Assembly (NCBI RefSeq): GCF_001956915.1
Contig: NZ_MLJO01000003.1
Coordinates: 186,001 to 250,000, forward strand
Origin: Intrasporangium flavum
GTDB lineage: Bacteria; Actinomycetota; Actinomycetes; Actinomycetales; Dermatophilaceae
Length of the DNA stretch: 64,000 nt
Reading direction: 5' to 3'
Shown: in pieces, positions 29,675 through 39,322 of the stretch
Layout: each line of letters starts with the position of its first letter
How positions within the stretch are numbered: position 1 is the first letter of the stretch
Program-made: the position numbers and the translations under genes
The notes under the pieces: generated by a model
Seen by the model: the letters and a program-made list of their open reading frames with translations, nothing else
What the model was told of the DNA's origin: nothing
Database searches by the model: none

Positions 29675-31234
29675 TCAGCCGCGACGAGCGGTCGCGTTCG
29701 TGCGCTGAGCGGTCGACCCGACGGGGTGGAACGGACCCCGGTCGAGGTGCAGGTGCTCGGGAGCGTGCAGCCGGACCATGGTGCGGGCGACGTGCTCGGG
29801 GCGCCGCGAGCGCGTCGCGAGCGAGGCGAGCACCATCGTCGCGAACGCCACCGGCACCGTGACGGCGGCGGGCTGGCTCATGACGACACCGAGCCAACCC
29901 TGCGTCGCGATGCCGAAGGTCGTCGCGAGGACCGACGCCATCGACAGCCCTCCCCCGACGACGAGCCCGCAGATCGCCCCGGCCGCGGTGAGCCCGCGCC
30001 ACCAGATGCCGAGCACGAGCATCGGGCAGAACGTCGACGCCGCGACGGCGAACGCCAGCTCGACCGCGTGCGCCACCGGCACGCCGGCCGAGGCGACGGT
30101 CAGCAGGACGGCGACGACGACGGCGATGACGGTGGAGACGCGGAAGGAGGCGATGCCCTGCCGGTGCCCGGAGCCCCACCGGACGAGGTCCTGGCTCAGC
30201 ACCCCCGCCACCGACACGACGAGACCGGTCGACGTCGACAGGAAGGCGGCGAAGGCCCCGGCGGCGAGCAGGGCGGTCAGGCCCTGGGCGGCCGCACCGT
30301 CGAGCAGCCGGCTCGGCAGCTCGAGCACGACCGAGTCGGAGCGGCCGCTCGCGACGAGGTCTCCCGCGACCTGCCGGCCGATGACGCCGTAGAGCACCGG
30401 CAGCAGGTAGAAGGCGGACAGCAGCGACAGGACGACGAGCGTCGTGCGGCGCGCGGCGCGTCCGTCGGGGTTGGTGTAGAACCGCACGACGACGTGCGGC
30501 AGGCCCATGGTGCCGAGGAACGTCGCGAGGACGAGCGAGTAGGTGAGGTAGAGGGCGTTCGGCCCGCGCAGCGGCTCCGCCCAGTCGGCGACGTCGACCG
30601 CGCCGACGACGGTGGCGGGGTCGCGCCCGGCGAAGGCCGCGACGAGGAAGAAGAGCGGCGTCAGCAGCGCGACGAGCTTGAGCCAGTAGTGGAACGCCTG
30701 CACGAGGGTCACGCTGCGCATCCCGCCGGGCAGCACGCTGAGGCACACGACGAACGCCACCGCGAACTGCCCGACCCACGACGGGGCCCCGGTCAGGGTG
30801 CGCAGCGTCAGGCCGGCCCCTTGGAACTGCGGGATGAGGTACAGCATGCCGATGCCGACGACGAGCAGGCTCGAGAGCCGCCGGGCCGGAAGCGACTCGA
30901 GGCGCAGCTGGGCGAAGTCGGGCAGCGTGTAGGCACCCGACCGGCGCAGCGGGGCCGCGACGAACACGAGGAGCAGCAGGTAGCCCGCGGTCCACCCGAC
31001 CGGCAGCCACAGCATGTCGACGCCACGTGCGAGGATCAGCCCGGCGACACCGAGGAAGCTTGCGGCAGAGAGGTACTCGCCGCTGATGGCGGATGCGTTG
31101 AGTATCGGGCTGACGCCGCGCGAGGCGACGTAGAAGTCGCTCATCGTGCGCGACAGGCGCAGTCCGAACGCCCCGACGGCCAGCGACGCGATCGACACCA
31201 CGACCACGGCCACGACGCTGACGACGCTGTTCAC
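29675..31234 (-). CDS. Second SSS-family symporter
   Basis: A 519-residue sodium:solute symporter with about 13 helices (FYVASRGVSPILNASAISGEYLSAASFLGVAGLI; GLPHVVVRFYTNP), related to the ActP-like gene but clearly distinct. It is the third gene of an operon led by lytS-lytT and a small two-helix membrane protein, so it is probably induced by that two-component system in response to its own substrate. By analogy with LytTR-linked SSS carriers the substrate could be acetate, pyruvate or another monocarboxylate; this is inference. Confidence 0.88.
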   Translation of the reverse strand: MNSVVSVVAVVVVSIASLAVGAFGLRLSRTMSDFYVASRGVSPILNASAISGEYLSAASFLGVAGLILARGVDMLWLPVGWTAGYLLLLVFVAAPLRRSGAYTLPDFAQLRLESLPARRLSSLLVVGIGMLYLIPQFQGAGLTLRTLTGAPSWVGQFAVAFVVCLSVLPGGMRSVTLVQAFHYWLKLVALLTPLFFLVAAFAGRDPATVVGAVDVADWAEPLRGPNALYLTYSLVLATFLGTMGLPHVVVRFYTNPDGRAARRTTLVVLSLLSAFYLLPVLYGVIGRQVAGDLVASGRSDSVVLELPSRLLDGAAAQGLTALLAAGAFAAFLSTSTGLVVSVAGVLSQDLVRWGSGHRQGIASFRVSTVIAVVVAVLLTVASAGVPVAHAVELAFAVAASTFCPMLVLGIWWRGLTAAGAICGLVVGGGLSMASVLATTFGIATQGWLGVVMSQPAAVTVPVAFATMVLASLATRSRRPEHVARTMVRLHAPEHLHLDRGPFHPVGSTAQRTNATARRG

Positions 31235-31244
31235 GGCTCTCTCC

Positions 31245-31688
31245 TCAGCGCCCGTCGAGCAGGTCGCTGAAGCTCTCCTCGTTGCGCTCGGCGAGGTGCA
31301 CGTAGACCCGCCCCAGCCCGATGATCTCGGCGAAGGCGACGACCGTGAGCAGCACCCACGGCAGCGGCACCCCGAGCACGTCGACGCGGCCGATCCCCGG
31401 CCACGCGTGCAGCACGAGCGGCAGCGCGCCGAGCGTCGCGGCGACGACCGCGGCCACGCCGAGGGCGAGCCGCAGCTGGCTGCGCATGAGCGAGGTGATG
31501 TAGACTTCGCCGAGCGGGGTCTGCGCGTCGATCTCCGAGGCGATGGAGGTGGCGCGGGTCCGGGCGGCCGCGGTGCGCGGGCTCGTGACCCGCACCCGTG
31601 CCGGGGCTGCCGACGCCGCCGAAGCGGCGGGCGCAGCGGGTGCGCCGGGCCCGTCCTGAGGGGCGTCCGGCGGTGCGTCCGGGGTCAT
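31245..31688 (-). CDS. Small two-helix membrane protein of the LytST-symporter operon
   Basis: A 147-residue protein: a Pro/Ala-rich cytoplasmic N-terminus (~1-60), then helices ~72-94 (LALGVAAVVAATLGALPLVLHAW) and ~105-127 (VPLPWVLLTVVAFAEIIGLGRVYV), then an acidic end. Topology and position just before a symporter gene resemble the DUF485/YjcH role, but the sequence is different. Its ATG overlaps the lytT stop (ATGA). It could be a small accessory subunit of the following symporter; not demonstrated. Confidence 0.75.
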   Translation of the reverse strand: MTPDAPPDAPQDGPGAPAAPAASAASAAPARVRVTSPRTAAARTRATSIASEIDAQTPLGEVYITSLMRSQLRLALGVAAVVAATLGALPLVLHAWPGIGRVDVLGVPLPWVLLTVVAFAEIIGLGRVYVHLAERNEESFSDLLDGR

Positions 31689-32431
31689 GGCCGCCCCCGC
31701 GGCTGGGCCCGGCCGGCGAGCAGGTCGCGCAGCGCCCGGGTGTGGCGCCGGCTGACGACGAGCTCGTGCCCGCCGACGACGACGGTCGTGCGCCCGCCCT
31801 CGGTACGCCACTCGCTGATGTGCACTACGGACACGAGCGAGGAGCGGTGGATCCGCACGAACCCGGCCTCGCGCCACTGGTCGGCGAGGGTCGTGAGCGG
31901 CACCCGCACCAGGTGGCTGCCGGACGCCGTGTGCAGCCGTGCGTAGTCGCCCTGCGCCTCGACGTAGAGCACCTCCGAGCGCGGGACGAGCCGGCTCACC
32001 CCGGCCAGCTCGACGACGATGCTCTCGTCGGCGGGCGGCGGGGTGGCAGCCTCGCCCTCGACGCGTCGCACCACCTTGCGCACGGCCTGGTCGAGCCGGT
32101 CGTCGCGCACCGGCTTGAGCACGTAGTCGACGACGTTGAGCTCGAAGGCGTCGACGGCGTGCTGCTCGTGGGCCGTGACGAAGACGACGGGCGGCTGGGC
32201 CGTGAACCGCGACAGCACGCGGGCGAGGTCGAGGCCGCTCAGCCCCGGCATCTGCACGTCCATGAAGATCGCGTCGACGGGCTGCTCGTGCAGCACGCGA
32301 AGCGCGGCCTCCCCCGACTGCGCCGGCAGCACCTCCCCGACGCACTCGTGCCGGCCGAGCATCCAGACGAGCTCGTCGAGGGCCGGCGCCTCGTCGTCGA
32401 CGGCCAGGACCCGCAGCGCAGGGGTGCTCAT
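31685..32431 (-). CDS. LytTR-family response regulator
   Basis: A 248-residue regulator. Receiver domain ~1-125 with the acidic pair in VLAVDDEAPAL, phospho-accepting Asp in IFMDVQMPGLSG, Thr in VVFVTAHE and Lys in VLKPV. LytTR DNA-binding domain ~140-235 with EVLYVEAQGDYARLHTASG and FVRIHRSSLVSVVHI. It lies 7 nt after the kinase gene lytS and overlaps the next gene. It probably activates the symporter genes downstream; direct-repeat LytTR sites were not identified by eye. Confidence 0.92.
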   Translation of the reverse strand: MSTPALRVLAVDDEAPALDELVWMLGRHECVGEVLPAQSGEAALRVLHEQPVDAIFMDVQMPGLSGLDLARVLSRFTAQPPVVFVTAHEQHAVDAFELNVVDYVLKPVRDDRLDQAVRKVVRRVEGEAATPPPADESIVVELAGVSRLVPRSEVLYVEAQGDYARLHTASGSHLVRVPLTTLADQWREAGFVRIHRSSLVSVVHISEWRTEGGRTTVVVGGHELVVSRRHTRALRDLLAGRAQPRGRP

Positions 32432-32438
32432 GCGTACC

Positions 32439-33563
32439 TCATACGTGCACTCCGGGGCGGAACTTCGGCAGCCGGACGACGACCTTGGTGCCGGCTCCCT
32501 GGGCGGTCTCGACGACGAGACCGTACTCGTCGCCGTAGGCGGCGCGCAGGCGCTCGTCGACGTTGGCCAGCCCCACCGAGTCGCTCGCCGGGTCGCCGGC
32601 GAGCACGCGGGCCACCCGCTCGGGGTCCTCCCCGACGCCGTTGTCCTCGATCGTCACGACGCACTCCTGGTCGACGTCCTGGGCCAGGATGCTGATCTCA
32701 CCCGGCCCGGCGCGGCCCTCGATGCCGTGCCGCACGGCGTTCTCGACGAGCGGCTGCAGGCACAGGAACGGCACGACGACCGGCAGCACCTCGGGCGCGA
32801 CGCGCACCGTCACCGTGAGCCGGTCACCGAACCGCGCCTTCTCGATCACGAGGTAGGCCTCGATCGAGCGCAGCTCCTCGGCGAGCGTCGTGAACTCCCC
32901 GTGCCGCCGGAAGGAGTACCGGGTGAACTCGGCGAGGTCGAGGAGCAGCTCGCGGGCCCGCTCCGGGTCGGTGCGGGTGAACGAGGCGATGGCCGTCAGC
33001 GAGTTGTACACGAAGTGCGGGCTGATCTGGGCCCGCAGCGCCCGCACCTCGGCCTCCATGAGGCGGGTCCGCGACGCGTCGAGCTCGGCGAGCTCGAGCT
33101 GTCCCGACACCCACCGGGCCACCTCGTTCGTCGCGCGGACCAGGCCCGCCGACGCCTCGTCGGTGAAGACCTGCAGCGTGCCGACGACCTTCTCCTCGAC
33201 GTCGAGCGGCGCGACGACGGCCTGGCGCACGATGCACGACGGCTCGCCGCATGCGACGTCGGCGCCGCCGACGACGGTGGCCCGCCCGTGCTGCAGCGTG
33301 CCGGCCGCGATGACGACGGGCTGCGGGGCGTGGTGGGCCCGGCCGCCCTCCCACGCCAGCAGCCGGGTCGTGTCGGTCATCGCGACCGCCGGCGCACCGA
33401 GCAGCGACCGCAGGTGCTTGAGCGAGCGCTCCGCCGCCTGCGGCGTCAGCCCCGCCCGCAGGGGCGGCGACGCGAGCAGCGCGGTGTGCAGCGTCCGGTA
33501 CGCGGCGCGGTCGGCCTGCGTGCCGAGGTGACCGCGACGCAGCAGCGCGCCCCACGTGCTCAT
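32439..33563 (-). CDS. LytS-family sensor histidine kinase (GAF-like input)
   Basis: A 374-residue kinase without membrane helices. Residues ~40-170 look like a GAF-type sensor, with two cysteines in ADVACGEPSCIV that might bind a ligand or metal. Then the His_kinase block ALRAQISPHFVYNSLTAIASF with the phosphorylated His and an HATPase_c domain (LVENAVRHGI, DNGVGEDPERV, SVGLANVDERLRAAYG, GTKVVVRLP). TAGGGT lies 6 nt before the ATG at 33563, favouring it over GTG 33569. Partner of the LytTR regulator next to it. Confidence 0.9.
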   Translation of the reverse strand: MSTWGALLRRGHLGTQADRAAYRTLHTALLASPPLRAGLTPQAAERSLKHLRSLLGAPAVAMTDTTRLLAWEGGRAHHAPQPVVIAAGTLQHGRATVVGGADVACGEPSCIVRQAVVAPLDVEEKVVGTLQVFTDEASAGLVRATNEVARWVSGQLELAELDASRTRLMEAEVRALRAQISPHFVYNSLTAIASFTRTDPERARELLLDLAEFTRYSFRRHGEFTTLAEELRSIEAYLVIEKARFGDRLTVTVRVAPEVLPVVVPFLCLQPLVENAVRHGIEGRAGPGEISILAQDVDQECVVTIEDNGVGEDPERVARVLAGDPASDSVGLANVDERLRAAYGDEYGLVVETAQGAGTKVVVRLPKFRPGVHV

Positions 33564-33603
33564 GCGCACACCCTAGAGGCCGGACGGCCCCCGTGAGCGT
33601 GGC

Positions 33604-35136
33604 TCAGGCGTCGTCGGTGTCCTCGTCGCGCAGGTGCCACAGCCCCGAGCGACGCTCGGCGTCGAGCTCCTCCTGGGTCGCGGCGCGCGCGGCATAGCGG
33701 TCGCGCATCGCCTCGCGCTTCTCGTCGCGGGTCGGTCGCGCGTCGTCCTGCAGGCGCAGGTCGGTGCCGCGGACGCCGAGCAGCTCGGCGCCGGGCTGCA
33801 GCGTCGGCTCCCAGTCGAAGACGACGGCGTCGTCGGTGGCGCCGATGACGACGGTGTCGCCCGCGACGGCCCCGACCTTGTAGAGCTGGTCCTCGACGCC
33901 GAGGCGCGCGAGCCGGTCGGCGAGGTAGCCGACCGCCTCGTCGTTGCTGAAGTCGGTCTGGCGCACCCACCGGATCGGGCGCTCGCCCGTGACGCGGTAG
34001 AACGGGCCGTCGGGACCGTTCTCCTTCGTCACCGTGAAGCCCCGGTCGTCGAGCGAGCGCGGGCGCAGCACGACGCGCTTGGGCATCGCCGCCTCGGCCT
34101 CGACCTGCTTGCGGGCCTCCTCGACGTGGCGCGCCATGGCGTAGCTCAGCTCGGCCAGGCCCTGGTGGGCCACCGCCGAGACGATGAACACCTCGAGGCC
34201 GCGGGCCTCGAGGTCGGGCTTGACCATCTCGGCGAGCTCGCGGGCCTCGGGCACGTCGGCCTTGTTGAGCACGACGATGCGGGTGCGCTCGGCGATGGGG
34301 CGGCCGCCGAGGTCGGCGTCGGGCACGTAGAGGGACAGCTCGTTCTCGATGACGTCGAGGTCGGTCATCGGGTCGCGGCCGGGCTCGAGCGTGGCGCAGT
34401 CGATGACGTGCACGAGCACGGAGCAGCGCTCGACGTGCCGGAGGAACTCCAGCCCCAGGCCCTTGCCCTCGTGGGCGCCGGGGATGAGACCCGGCACGTC
34501 GGCGACGGTGAACCGGCTCGACCCCGCCGTCACGACGCCGAGGTTGGGCACGAGCGTCGTGAACGGGTAGTCGGCGATCTTCGGCCGCGCGGCCGACAGC
34601 ACCGACACGAGCGAGGACTTGCCCGCGCTCGGGAAGCCGATCAGGGCGACATCGGCGAGCGTCTTCAACTCGAGGACGACGTCGATCTCCTCCCCCGGCT
34701 CGCCCAACAGCGCGAAGCCCGGCGCCTTGCGTCGCGTCGACGCGAGGGCCTTGTTGCCGAGACCGCCACGACCGCCTCGCGCGATGACGTGCTCGGTGCC
34801 CATGCCGACGAGGTCGGCGACGATCGAGCCCGACGCGTCCTTGACGACCGTGCCCTCCGGCACCGGCAGGACGAGGTCGTCGCCGTCGGCGCCGTTCTTC
34901 TCGTCGCCGGCGCCCGGGGCGCCGTTGCCGGCCTTGCGGTGCGGGTGACGGTGGTAGTCGAGCAGCGTCGTGGACTGCGGGTCGACACGCAGCACGACCG
35001 AGCCCCCGTGACCGCCGTTGCCGCCGTCAGGGCCGCCGAGCGGCTTGAACTTCTCGCGGTGGACCGACGCGACGCCGTGCCCGCCGTTGCCGGCGGCCAG
35101 GTGCAGCACGACACGGTCGACGAAGGTCACTGCCAT
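33604..35136 (-). CDS. obgE: Obg GTPase (ribosome assembly/stress)
   Basis: A 510-residue GTPase for late 50S assembly. Obg domain (~1-158) with the glycine-rich repeats ([16 protein letters not shown]), G domain with GFPSAGKSS (P loop), [16 protein letters not shown] (switch II), NKAD and SAVAHQGL, then an OCT domain (~350-430) typical of Gram-positive Obg. It follows rpmA and rplU, the conserved order. The acidic tail ends in DDA. A hairpin in the rpmA-obg gap may reduce read-through. Confidence 0.97.
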   Translation of the reverse strand: MAVTFVDRVVLHLAAGNGGHGVASVHREKFKPLGGPDGGNGGHGGSVVLRVDPQSTTLLDYHRHPHRKAGNGAPGAGDEKNGADGDDLVLPVPEGTVVKDASGSIVADLVGMGTEHVIARGGRGGLGNKALASTRRKAPGFALLGEPGEEIDVVLELKTLADVALIGFPSAGKSSLVSVLSAARPKIADYPFTTLVPNLGVVTAGSSRFTVADVPGLIPGAHEGKGLGLEFLRHVERCSVLVHVIDCATLEPGRDPMTDLDVIENELSLYVPDADLGGRPIAERTRIVVLNKADVPEARELAEMVKPDLEARGLEVFIVSAVAHQGLAELSYAMARHVEEARKQVEAEAAMPKRVVLRPRSLDDRGFTVTKENGPDGPFYRVTGERPIRWVRQTDFSNDEAVGYLADRLARLGVEDQLYKVGAVAGDTVVIGATDDAVVFDWEPTLQPGAELLGVRGTDLRLQDDARPTRDEKREAMRDRYAARAATQEELDAERRSGLWHLRDEDTDDA

Positions 35137-35211
35137 GGGAGGTCACTCTTCCAGTTCAGGGTGGGCCGGCGGCGACCTCACGATCGGGGTGCCGGGGTGG
35201 CCCGGGAAAGG

Positions 35212-35244
35212 CGGAAGGACGGGCCGCGCGGGCCCGCCCTTCCG
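35212..35244 (-). terminator. Possible terminator/attenuator hairpin between rpmA and obg
   Basis: CGGAAGG-a-CGGGCC and GGCCCG-c-CCTTCCG pair with one mismatch around a short loop. It lies 24 nt past the rpmA stop, within the presumed rplU-rpmA-obg transcript. It has no T-run, so it could be a partial terminator or an RNA-stability element. Confidence 0.45.
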
Positions 35245-35268
35245 GTACATCAGTGGTGATCGAGGCGA

Positions 35269-35538
35269 TCACTCAGCGGCAGCGGTCTCCGGCTGCTCGA
35301 TGTTGACGGTCTTGCGGCCGCGCTTGGTGCCGAACTTCACGGCGCCGGCGACGAGGGCGAACAGCGTGTCGTCGCCACCTCGGCCGACACCCTCACCCGG
35401 GTGGAAGTGCGTGCCGCGCTGACGGACGAGGATCTCGCCCGCGTTGACGGTCTGGCCGCCGAAGCGCTTGACGCCGAGTCGCTGTGCGTTCGAGTCGCGA
35501 CCGTTGCGGGTCGAGGACGCACCCTTCTTGTGTGCCAT
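35269..35538 (-). CDS. rpmA: 50S ribosomal protein bL27
   Basis: An 89-residue protein starting [29 protein letters not shown], the invariant bL27 N-terminus without the cleaved leader found in Firmicutes, followed by [16 protein letters not shown]. It sits near the peptidyl-transferase centre. Cotranscribed with rplU (34-nt gap upstream). Normal length with a short acidic C-terminus. Confidence 0.98.
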   Translation of the reverse strand: MAHKKGASSTRNGRDSNAQRLGVKRFGGQTVNAGEILVRQRGTHFHPGEGVGRGGDDTLFALVAGAVKFGTKRGRKTVNIEQPETAAAE

Positions 35539-35572
35539 GTCGTTGCTCCTTGTGAGGTCTGTGTCGGCCGGG

Positions 35573-35881
35573 TCAGGCGTCGATCGCGGTGATCTTGACC
35601 TGGGTCAGCGGCTGGCGGTGGCCCTGACGCTTCCGGTAGCCCGTCTTGTTCTTGTACTTCATGATCGTGATCTTCGGGCCCTTGGCGGCCTTCACGACCT
35701 CGGCCTTGACCGACGCCTTCGACAGCTTCGCGGCGTCCGACGTGACGGTGGTGCCGTCGACGAGGAGCAGCGGCGTGAGCTCGACGGCGTCGCCGGGCTG
35801 ACCCGTCACCTTGTCGATGAGCAGGACGTCGCCCACCGAGACCTTCTCCTGGCGACCGCCAGCGCGCACAATCGCGTACAC
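35573..35881 (-). CDS. rplU: 50S ribosomal protein bL21
   Basis: A 102-residue protein: [23 protein letters not shown] start, then [14 protein letters not shown] end with the [15 protein letters not shown] block that binds 23S rRNA. GTG 35881 is chosen because it gives the family's normal N-terminus and length. An in-frame GTG at 35893 would add four residues but has its purine-rich region only a few nt away. First gene of the rplU-rpmA-(obg) unit, downstream of rne on the same strand. Confidence 0.96.
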   Translation of the reverse strand: MYAIVRAGGRQEKVSVGDVLLIDKVTGQPGDAVELTPLLLVDGTTVTSDAAKLSKASVKAEVVKAAKGPKITIMKYKNKTGYRKRQGHRQPLTQVKITAIDA

Positions 35882-36004
35882 AGTGAAACTCACTCTCTTC
35901 GTTCAGGGGTGATCGCCGCTTTCGGAACCGGCCCGTCAACACGGGCCCGGTGGGCGCACCAAGGATCAAGCGTACCGGCAGGAGCGTGCTGCTCCAAACC
36001 GAGG

Positions 36005-39000
36005 TCAGGCGTCGTCGCCACCACCGTCGGCGGTCGCCTTGGGCGGGCCGGCGGGGGCCACGACTCGGCCGCGGCGACGGCGTCCGCGCGCGGCGGGTGC
36101 CGGCTCCGACGCGGGCTCGGACGCGGGCTCCGGCTCGGGGGCCGCCTCCGGCTCGGGCGTCGGCTCGGGCGTCGGCTCGGGCTGCTCGTCGACGGCACCG
36201 GGCACGTCGGACTCGAGCTCGACCGGGACGGCGGCGTCGGCGCCGTGCGAGGCGTCGGCGTCCTTCTCGGCGATCGGGGCGTCGTCGCCGCCCCACGGCC
36301 CGGAGTCCTCGGGGAAGGCGTGCGGGTGGCCGTCGACCGAAGAGCCAGACGAGCCCGACTCGGCCGCCTGGTCGAGCTGCTCGAGCGCCTCGATCTGCTC
36401 GGCGGCGGTCGTCGCCCCCTTGATGGCCGCGGCGTGCGCCGCCGCGGCGATCTGGGCCGCGGTGGGGCCGGAGGGCTTGTGGTCGGCAGCCGCCTCGTGG
36501 GCGGCGGACGGCTGACCGCCCGTGCCCTGCGACGCCTGGCCGGAGCCGCCCTGGTTGCCCTGGCCGCCCTGACCGCCCTGGTTGCCCGAGCCGCCCTGGC
36601 CACCGGAGCCGCGACCGCCGCGACGGCGACCCTCGCCCGAGGGCTCGTGCTGGTGGGCGCCCTTGTCGACGGGGTCGGTGTGGATGACGTAGCCGCGGCC
36701 GTTGCAGTGCTCGCACGTGTGCGAGAAGACCTCGATGAGGCCCGAGCCCACGCGCTTGCGGGTCATCTGGACCAGGCCGAGCGAGGTGACCTCGGCGACC
36801 TGGTGCTTGGTCCGGTCGCGGCCGAGGCACTCGAGCAGGCGCCGCACGACGAGGTCGCGGTTGCTCTCCAGGACCATGTCGATGAAGTCGATGACGATGA
36901 TGCCGCCGATGTCGCGCAGCCGCAGCTGGCGCACGATCTCCTCGGCCGCCTCGAGGTTGTTCTTGGTGACGGTCTCCTCGAGGTTGCCGCCCGAGCCGAC
37001 GAACTTGCCGGTGTTGACGTCGACGACGGTCATCGCCTCGGTGCGGTCGATGACGAGGGAGCCGCCCGAGGGCAGCCAGACCTTGCGGTCCATGGCCTTG
37101 GACAGCTGCTCGTCGACGCGGTGATGGGAGAAGAGGTCCTCCTCGGAGGTCCACTTCGTGACGCGGTCGGCGAGGTCGGGGGCCACGGCCGTGATGTACG
37201 GGTGGATCTCCTGCCAGGCCTGCTCGCCGGAGACGACGAGCTGCTTGAAGTCCTCGTTGAAGACGTCGCGGATGACGCGGACGGTGAGGTCGGGCTCGCC
37301 GTGCAGGAGCATCGGGGCCGTGCCGCCGGTCGCGGAGCCGCTGCCGCCGTTCTTCTTCTTGCCCTTGCTCTTGCCGGCGCGCGGGGTGGAGCCGGCCTCG
37401 GCCTTGGCCTGGATGTCCTCCCACGTCGCGGTCAGCCGCTCGACGTCGGCGCGCAGCTCCTCCTCGCTGGCCCCCTCGGCGGCCGTGCGCACGATGACGC
37501 CGGCGGAGTCCGGCACGACCTCGCGCAGGATCTTCTTGAGGCGGGCACGCTCGGTGTCGGGCAGCTTGCGGCTGATGCCGGTCATCGAGCTGTTCGGGAC
37601 GTAGACCAGGTAGCGGCCGGGCAGGCTGATCTGCGAGGTGAGGCGCGCGCCCTTGTGGCCGATCGGGTCCTTGGTCACCTGGACGAGGACGGTCTGGCCC
37701 GAGCCGAGCGCGTTCTCGATGCGCTTGGGCTGGCCGGACTCGAGGCCTGCGGCGTCCCAGTTGACCTCGCCGGCGTAGAGCACGGCGTTGCGGCCCTTGC
37801 CGATGTCGACGAACGCCGCCTCCATCGAGGGCAGCACGTTCTGGACCCGGCCGAGGTAGATGTTGCCGGCCATCGACACGTTGGTCGCCTGGTCGATGTA
37901 GTGCTCGACGAGGACGTCGTCCTCGAGGACGCCCATCTGGGTGCGGCCGTCCTTGTTGCGCACGACCATGACCCGGTCGACGGCCTCGCGGCGGGCCAGG
38001 AACTCGGCCTCGGTGATGATCGTGCGGCGGCGACCGGCCTCGCGGCCCTCGCGGCGTCGCTGCTTCTTGGCCTCGAGGCGCGTCGAGCCCTTGACGGCGA
38101 CCGGCTCGTCGCTGCGGGGCTGGCGCACGCGCGTCGAGACGCCGGGGGCGTCCTCGGCGGCGTCGGAGCCCGACCCGGCCCGGCGGCGCCGACGGCGGCG
38201 ACGGCTCGAGCCGGCCTCCTCGTCACCCTCCGCGGCCTCGGCCGCCTCGCCAGTCTCCTCGCCCGACGCGTCGGCCTCGCGGGCCTCCTGCGTGTCGCGG
38301 GACGTGCGGCCCCGGCCGCGTCGGCCCCGGCCGCTCTCCGGCTCGCCCGACGCGTCCTCGTCGGGCGCGTCGTCGGTGTCCTGGTCGGACTCGGCGTCGG
38401 CGCCCCGGCCACGGCGGCCCTTGCCGCCCCGGCGGCGGCGCGAGCGGCGCGGCGACGAGTCGTCGCCCTCGCGGTCGTCCTGGTCCTCGCCGGACCGGTC
38501 GGCCTCGGCGGCGGCGGACGTGTCGGCCTCGTCGAGGCCGGGCTGCTCGTCGGTGGCGTCGTGGTCCTCGGGCTCCGGGCGGCGGCTGCGCGACCGGCGG
38601 GTCGGGACGCTGCTGGTGTCAGGGGCCTGGAACAGGACGCTGAAGCTCGGGACGACCGCGAAGGGGTCGGCCGGCTCGGCGCCGTCCTCGGTGTCCGTGA
38701 CGTCCTCGGTGTCCTCGGTGTCCTCGTCCGTCACGTCGGCGTCGGCCTGCTCGTCGACGCTCGCGACGAGCTCCTCGAGCGCCGCGGCGGCGCGGTCGCG
38801 CCCGGAGCTGCGCCGGCGACGACCCGACTTCTCCTCGGCGGGCGCCTCGGTGGAGGTCTCCGTGGTGTCGGCAGCGACGGCGGTGTCGGTGGTGTCGGTG
38901 GTGTCGGTGGTCTCGGTGGTCTCGGCCGGCTCGGCGGGAGCGGCCTTCTTGCGGCGCGTCCGGGTCGCCTTGGGGGCGTCGTCGGACGCCGCGGCCTTGG

Positions 39001-39283
39001 CCGAGCGGCTGGCGCGCTTGCGCGCGGCCCGCGCCGGCGCGGCCTCGGCGGCGTCGGCGCCCTCGGCGGCGTCGGTGCCCTCGCTCGCCGGCGGGACCTC
39101 CGCCTCGCCGGCTGGGGTGGTCGTCTCGGGTGCCGGCGCGGGCGCGGCGGCCTTCTTCGTGACGCGTCGCGAGGCCCGCTTGCGGGGCGCCGGCGCGCTC
39201 GGCGCGTCGGTGGTGGGGTCGCCGTCGAAGAGGTTGGGGGCCTGGGTGCCCTCGGTCGATGCGGTGGTGTCGTTGGGTGCCAT
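36005..39283 (-). CDS. rne: Ribonuclease E/G
   Basis: A 1092-residue endoribonuclease. The catalytic core lies in the middle (~395-880): S1 RNA-binding region (NIYLGRVQNVLPSMEAAFVDIGKGRNA), DNase-I-like active site (VVDVNTGKF and IDFIDM with the Mg-binding Asp residues) and the zinc-link CEHCNGRG. A ~390-residue N-terminal arm is made of Thr/Glu/Asp and Arg-rich blocks and a ~200-residue C-terminal arm of Gly-Gln-Asn repeats and Pro-Glu runs. Both are probably disordered scaffolds, as in other actinobacterial RNase E. GGGAGG lies 8 nt before ATG 39283, fixing the start. Confidence 0.96.
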   Translation of the reverse strand: MAPNDTTASTEGTQAPNLFDGDPTTDAPSAPAPRKRASRRVTKKAAAPAPAPETTTPAGEAEVPPASEGTDAAEGADAAEAAPARAARKRASRSAKAAASDDAPKATRTRRKKAAPAEPAETTETTDTTDTTDTAVAADTTETSTEAPAEEKSGRRRRSSGRDRAAAALEELVASVDEQADADVTDEDTEDTEDVTDTEDGAEPADPFAVVPSFSVLFQAPDTSSVPTRRSRSRRPEPEDHDATDEQPGLDEADTSAAAEADRSGEDQDDREGDDSSPRRSRRRRGGKGRRGRGADAESDQDTDDAPDEDASGEPESGRGRRGRGRTSRDTQEAREADASGEETGEAAEAAEGDEEAGSSRRRRRRRRAGSGSDAAEDAPGVSTRVRQPRSDEPVAVKGSTRLEAKKQRRREGREAGRRRTIITEAEFLARREAVDRVMVVRNKDGRTQMGVLEDDVLVEHYIDQATNVSMAGNIYLGRVQNVLPSMEAAFVDIGKGRNAVLYAGEVNWDAAGLESGQPKRIENALGSGQTVLVQVTKDPIGHKGARLTSQISLPGRYLVYVPNSSMTGISRKLPDTERARLKKILREVVPDSAGVIVRTAAEGASEEELRADVERLTATWEDIQAKAEAGSTPRAGKSKGKKKNGGSGSATGGTAPMLLHGEPDLTVRVIRDVFNEDFKQLVVSGEQAWQEIHPYITAVAPDLADRVTKWTSEEDLFSHHRVDEQLSKAMDRKVWLPSGGSLVIDRTEAMTVVDVNTGKFVGSGGNLEETVTKNNLEAAEEIVRQLRLRDIGGIIVIDFIDMVLESNRDLVVRRLLECLGRDRTKHQVAEVTSLGLVQMTRKRVGSGLIEVFSHTCEHCNGRGYVIHTDPVDKGAHQHEPSGEGRRRGGRGSGGQGGSGNQGGQGGQGNQGGSGQASQGTGGQPSAAHEAAADHKPSGPTAAQIAAAAHAAAIKGATTAAEQIEALEQLDQAAESGSSGSSVDGHPHAFPEDSGPWGGDDAPIAEKDADASHGADAAVPVELESDVPGAVDEQPEPTPEPTPEPEAAPEPEPASEPASEPAPAARGRRRRGRVVAPAGPPKATADGGGDDA

Positions 39284-39303
39284 CCGGCAGCCTCCCGTCA
39301 GGA

Positions 39304-39322
39304 GCGGTGTGACCCACACCGC
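39304..39322 (-). promoter_or_regulatory. Hairpin in the rne 5' leader
   Basis: GCGGTGTG-3 nt-CACACCGC is a perfect 8-bp inverted repeat 21 nt before the rne ATG and a few nt upstream of its GGGAGG binding site. GGTGTGACCC occurs again at 39370-39379. A leader hairpin in rne could serve autoregulation, as shown in enterobacteria; for this gene it is only a suggestion. Confidence 0.4.

Noticed and set aside
36540-36610. Tandem repeat array as a mobile repeat
   Set aside because: These repeats are the Gly-Gln-Asn coding repeats within the C-terminal arm of rne.
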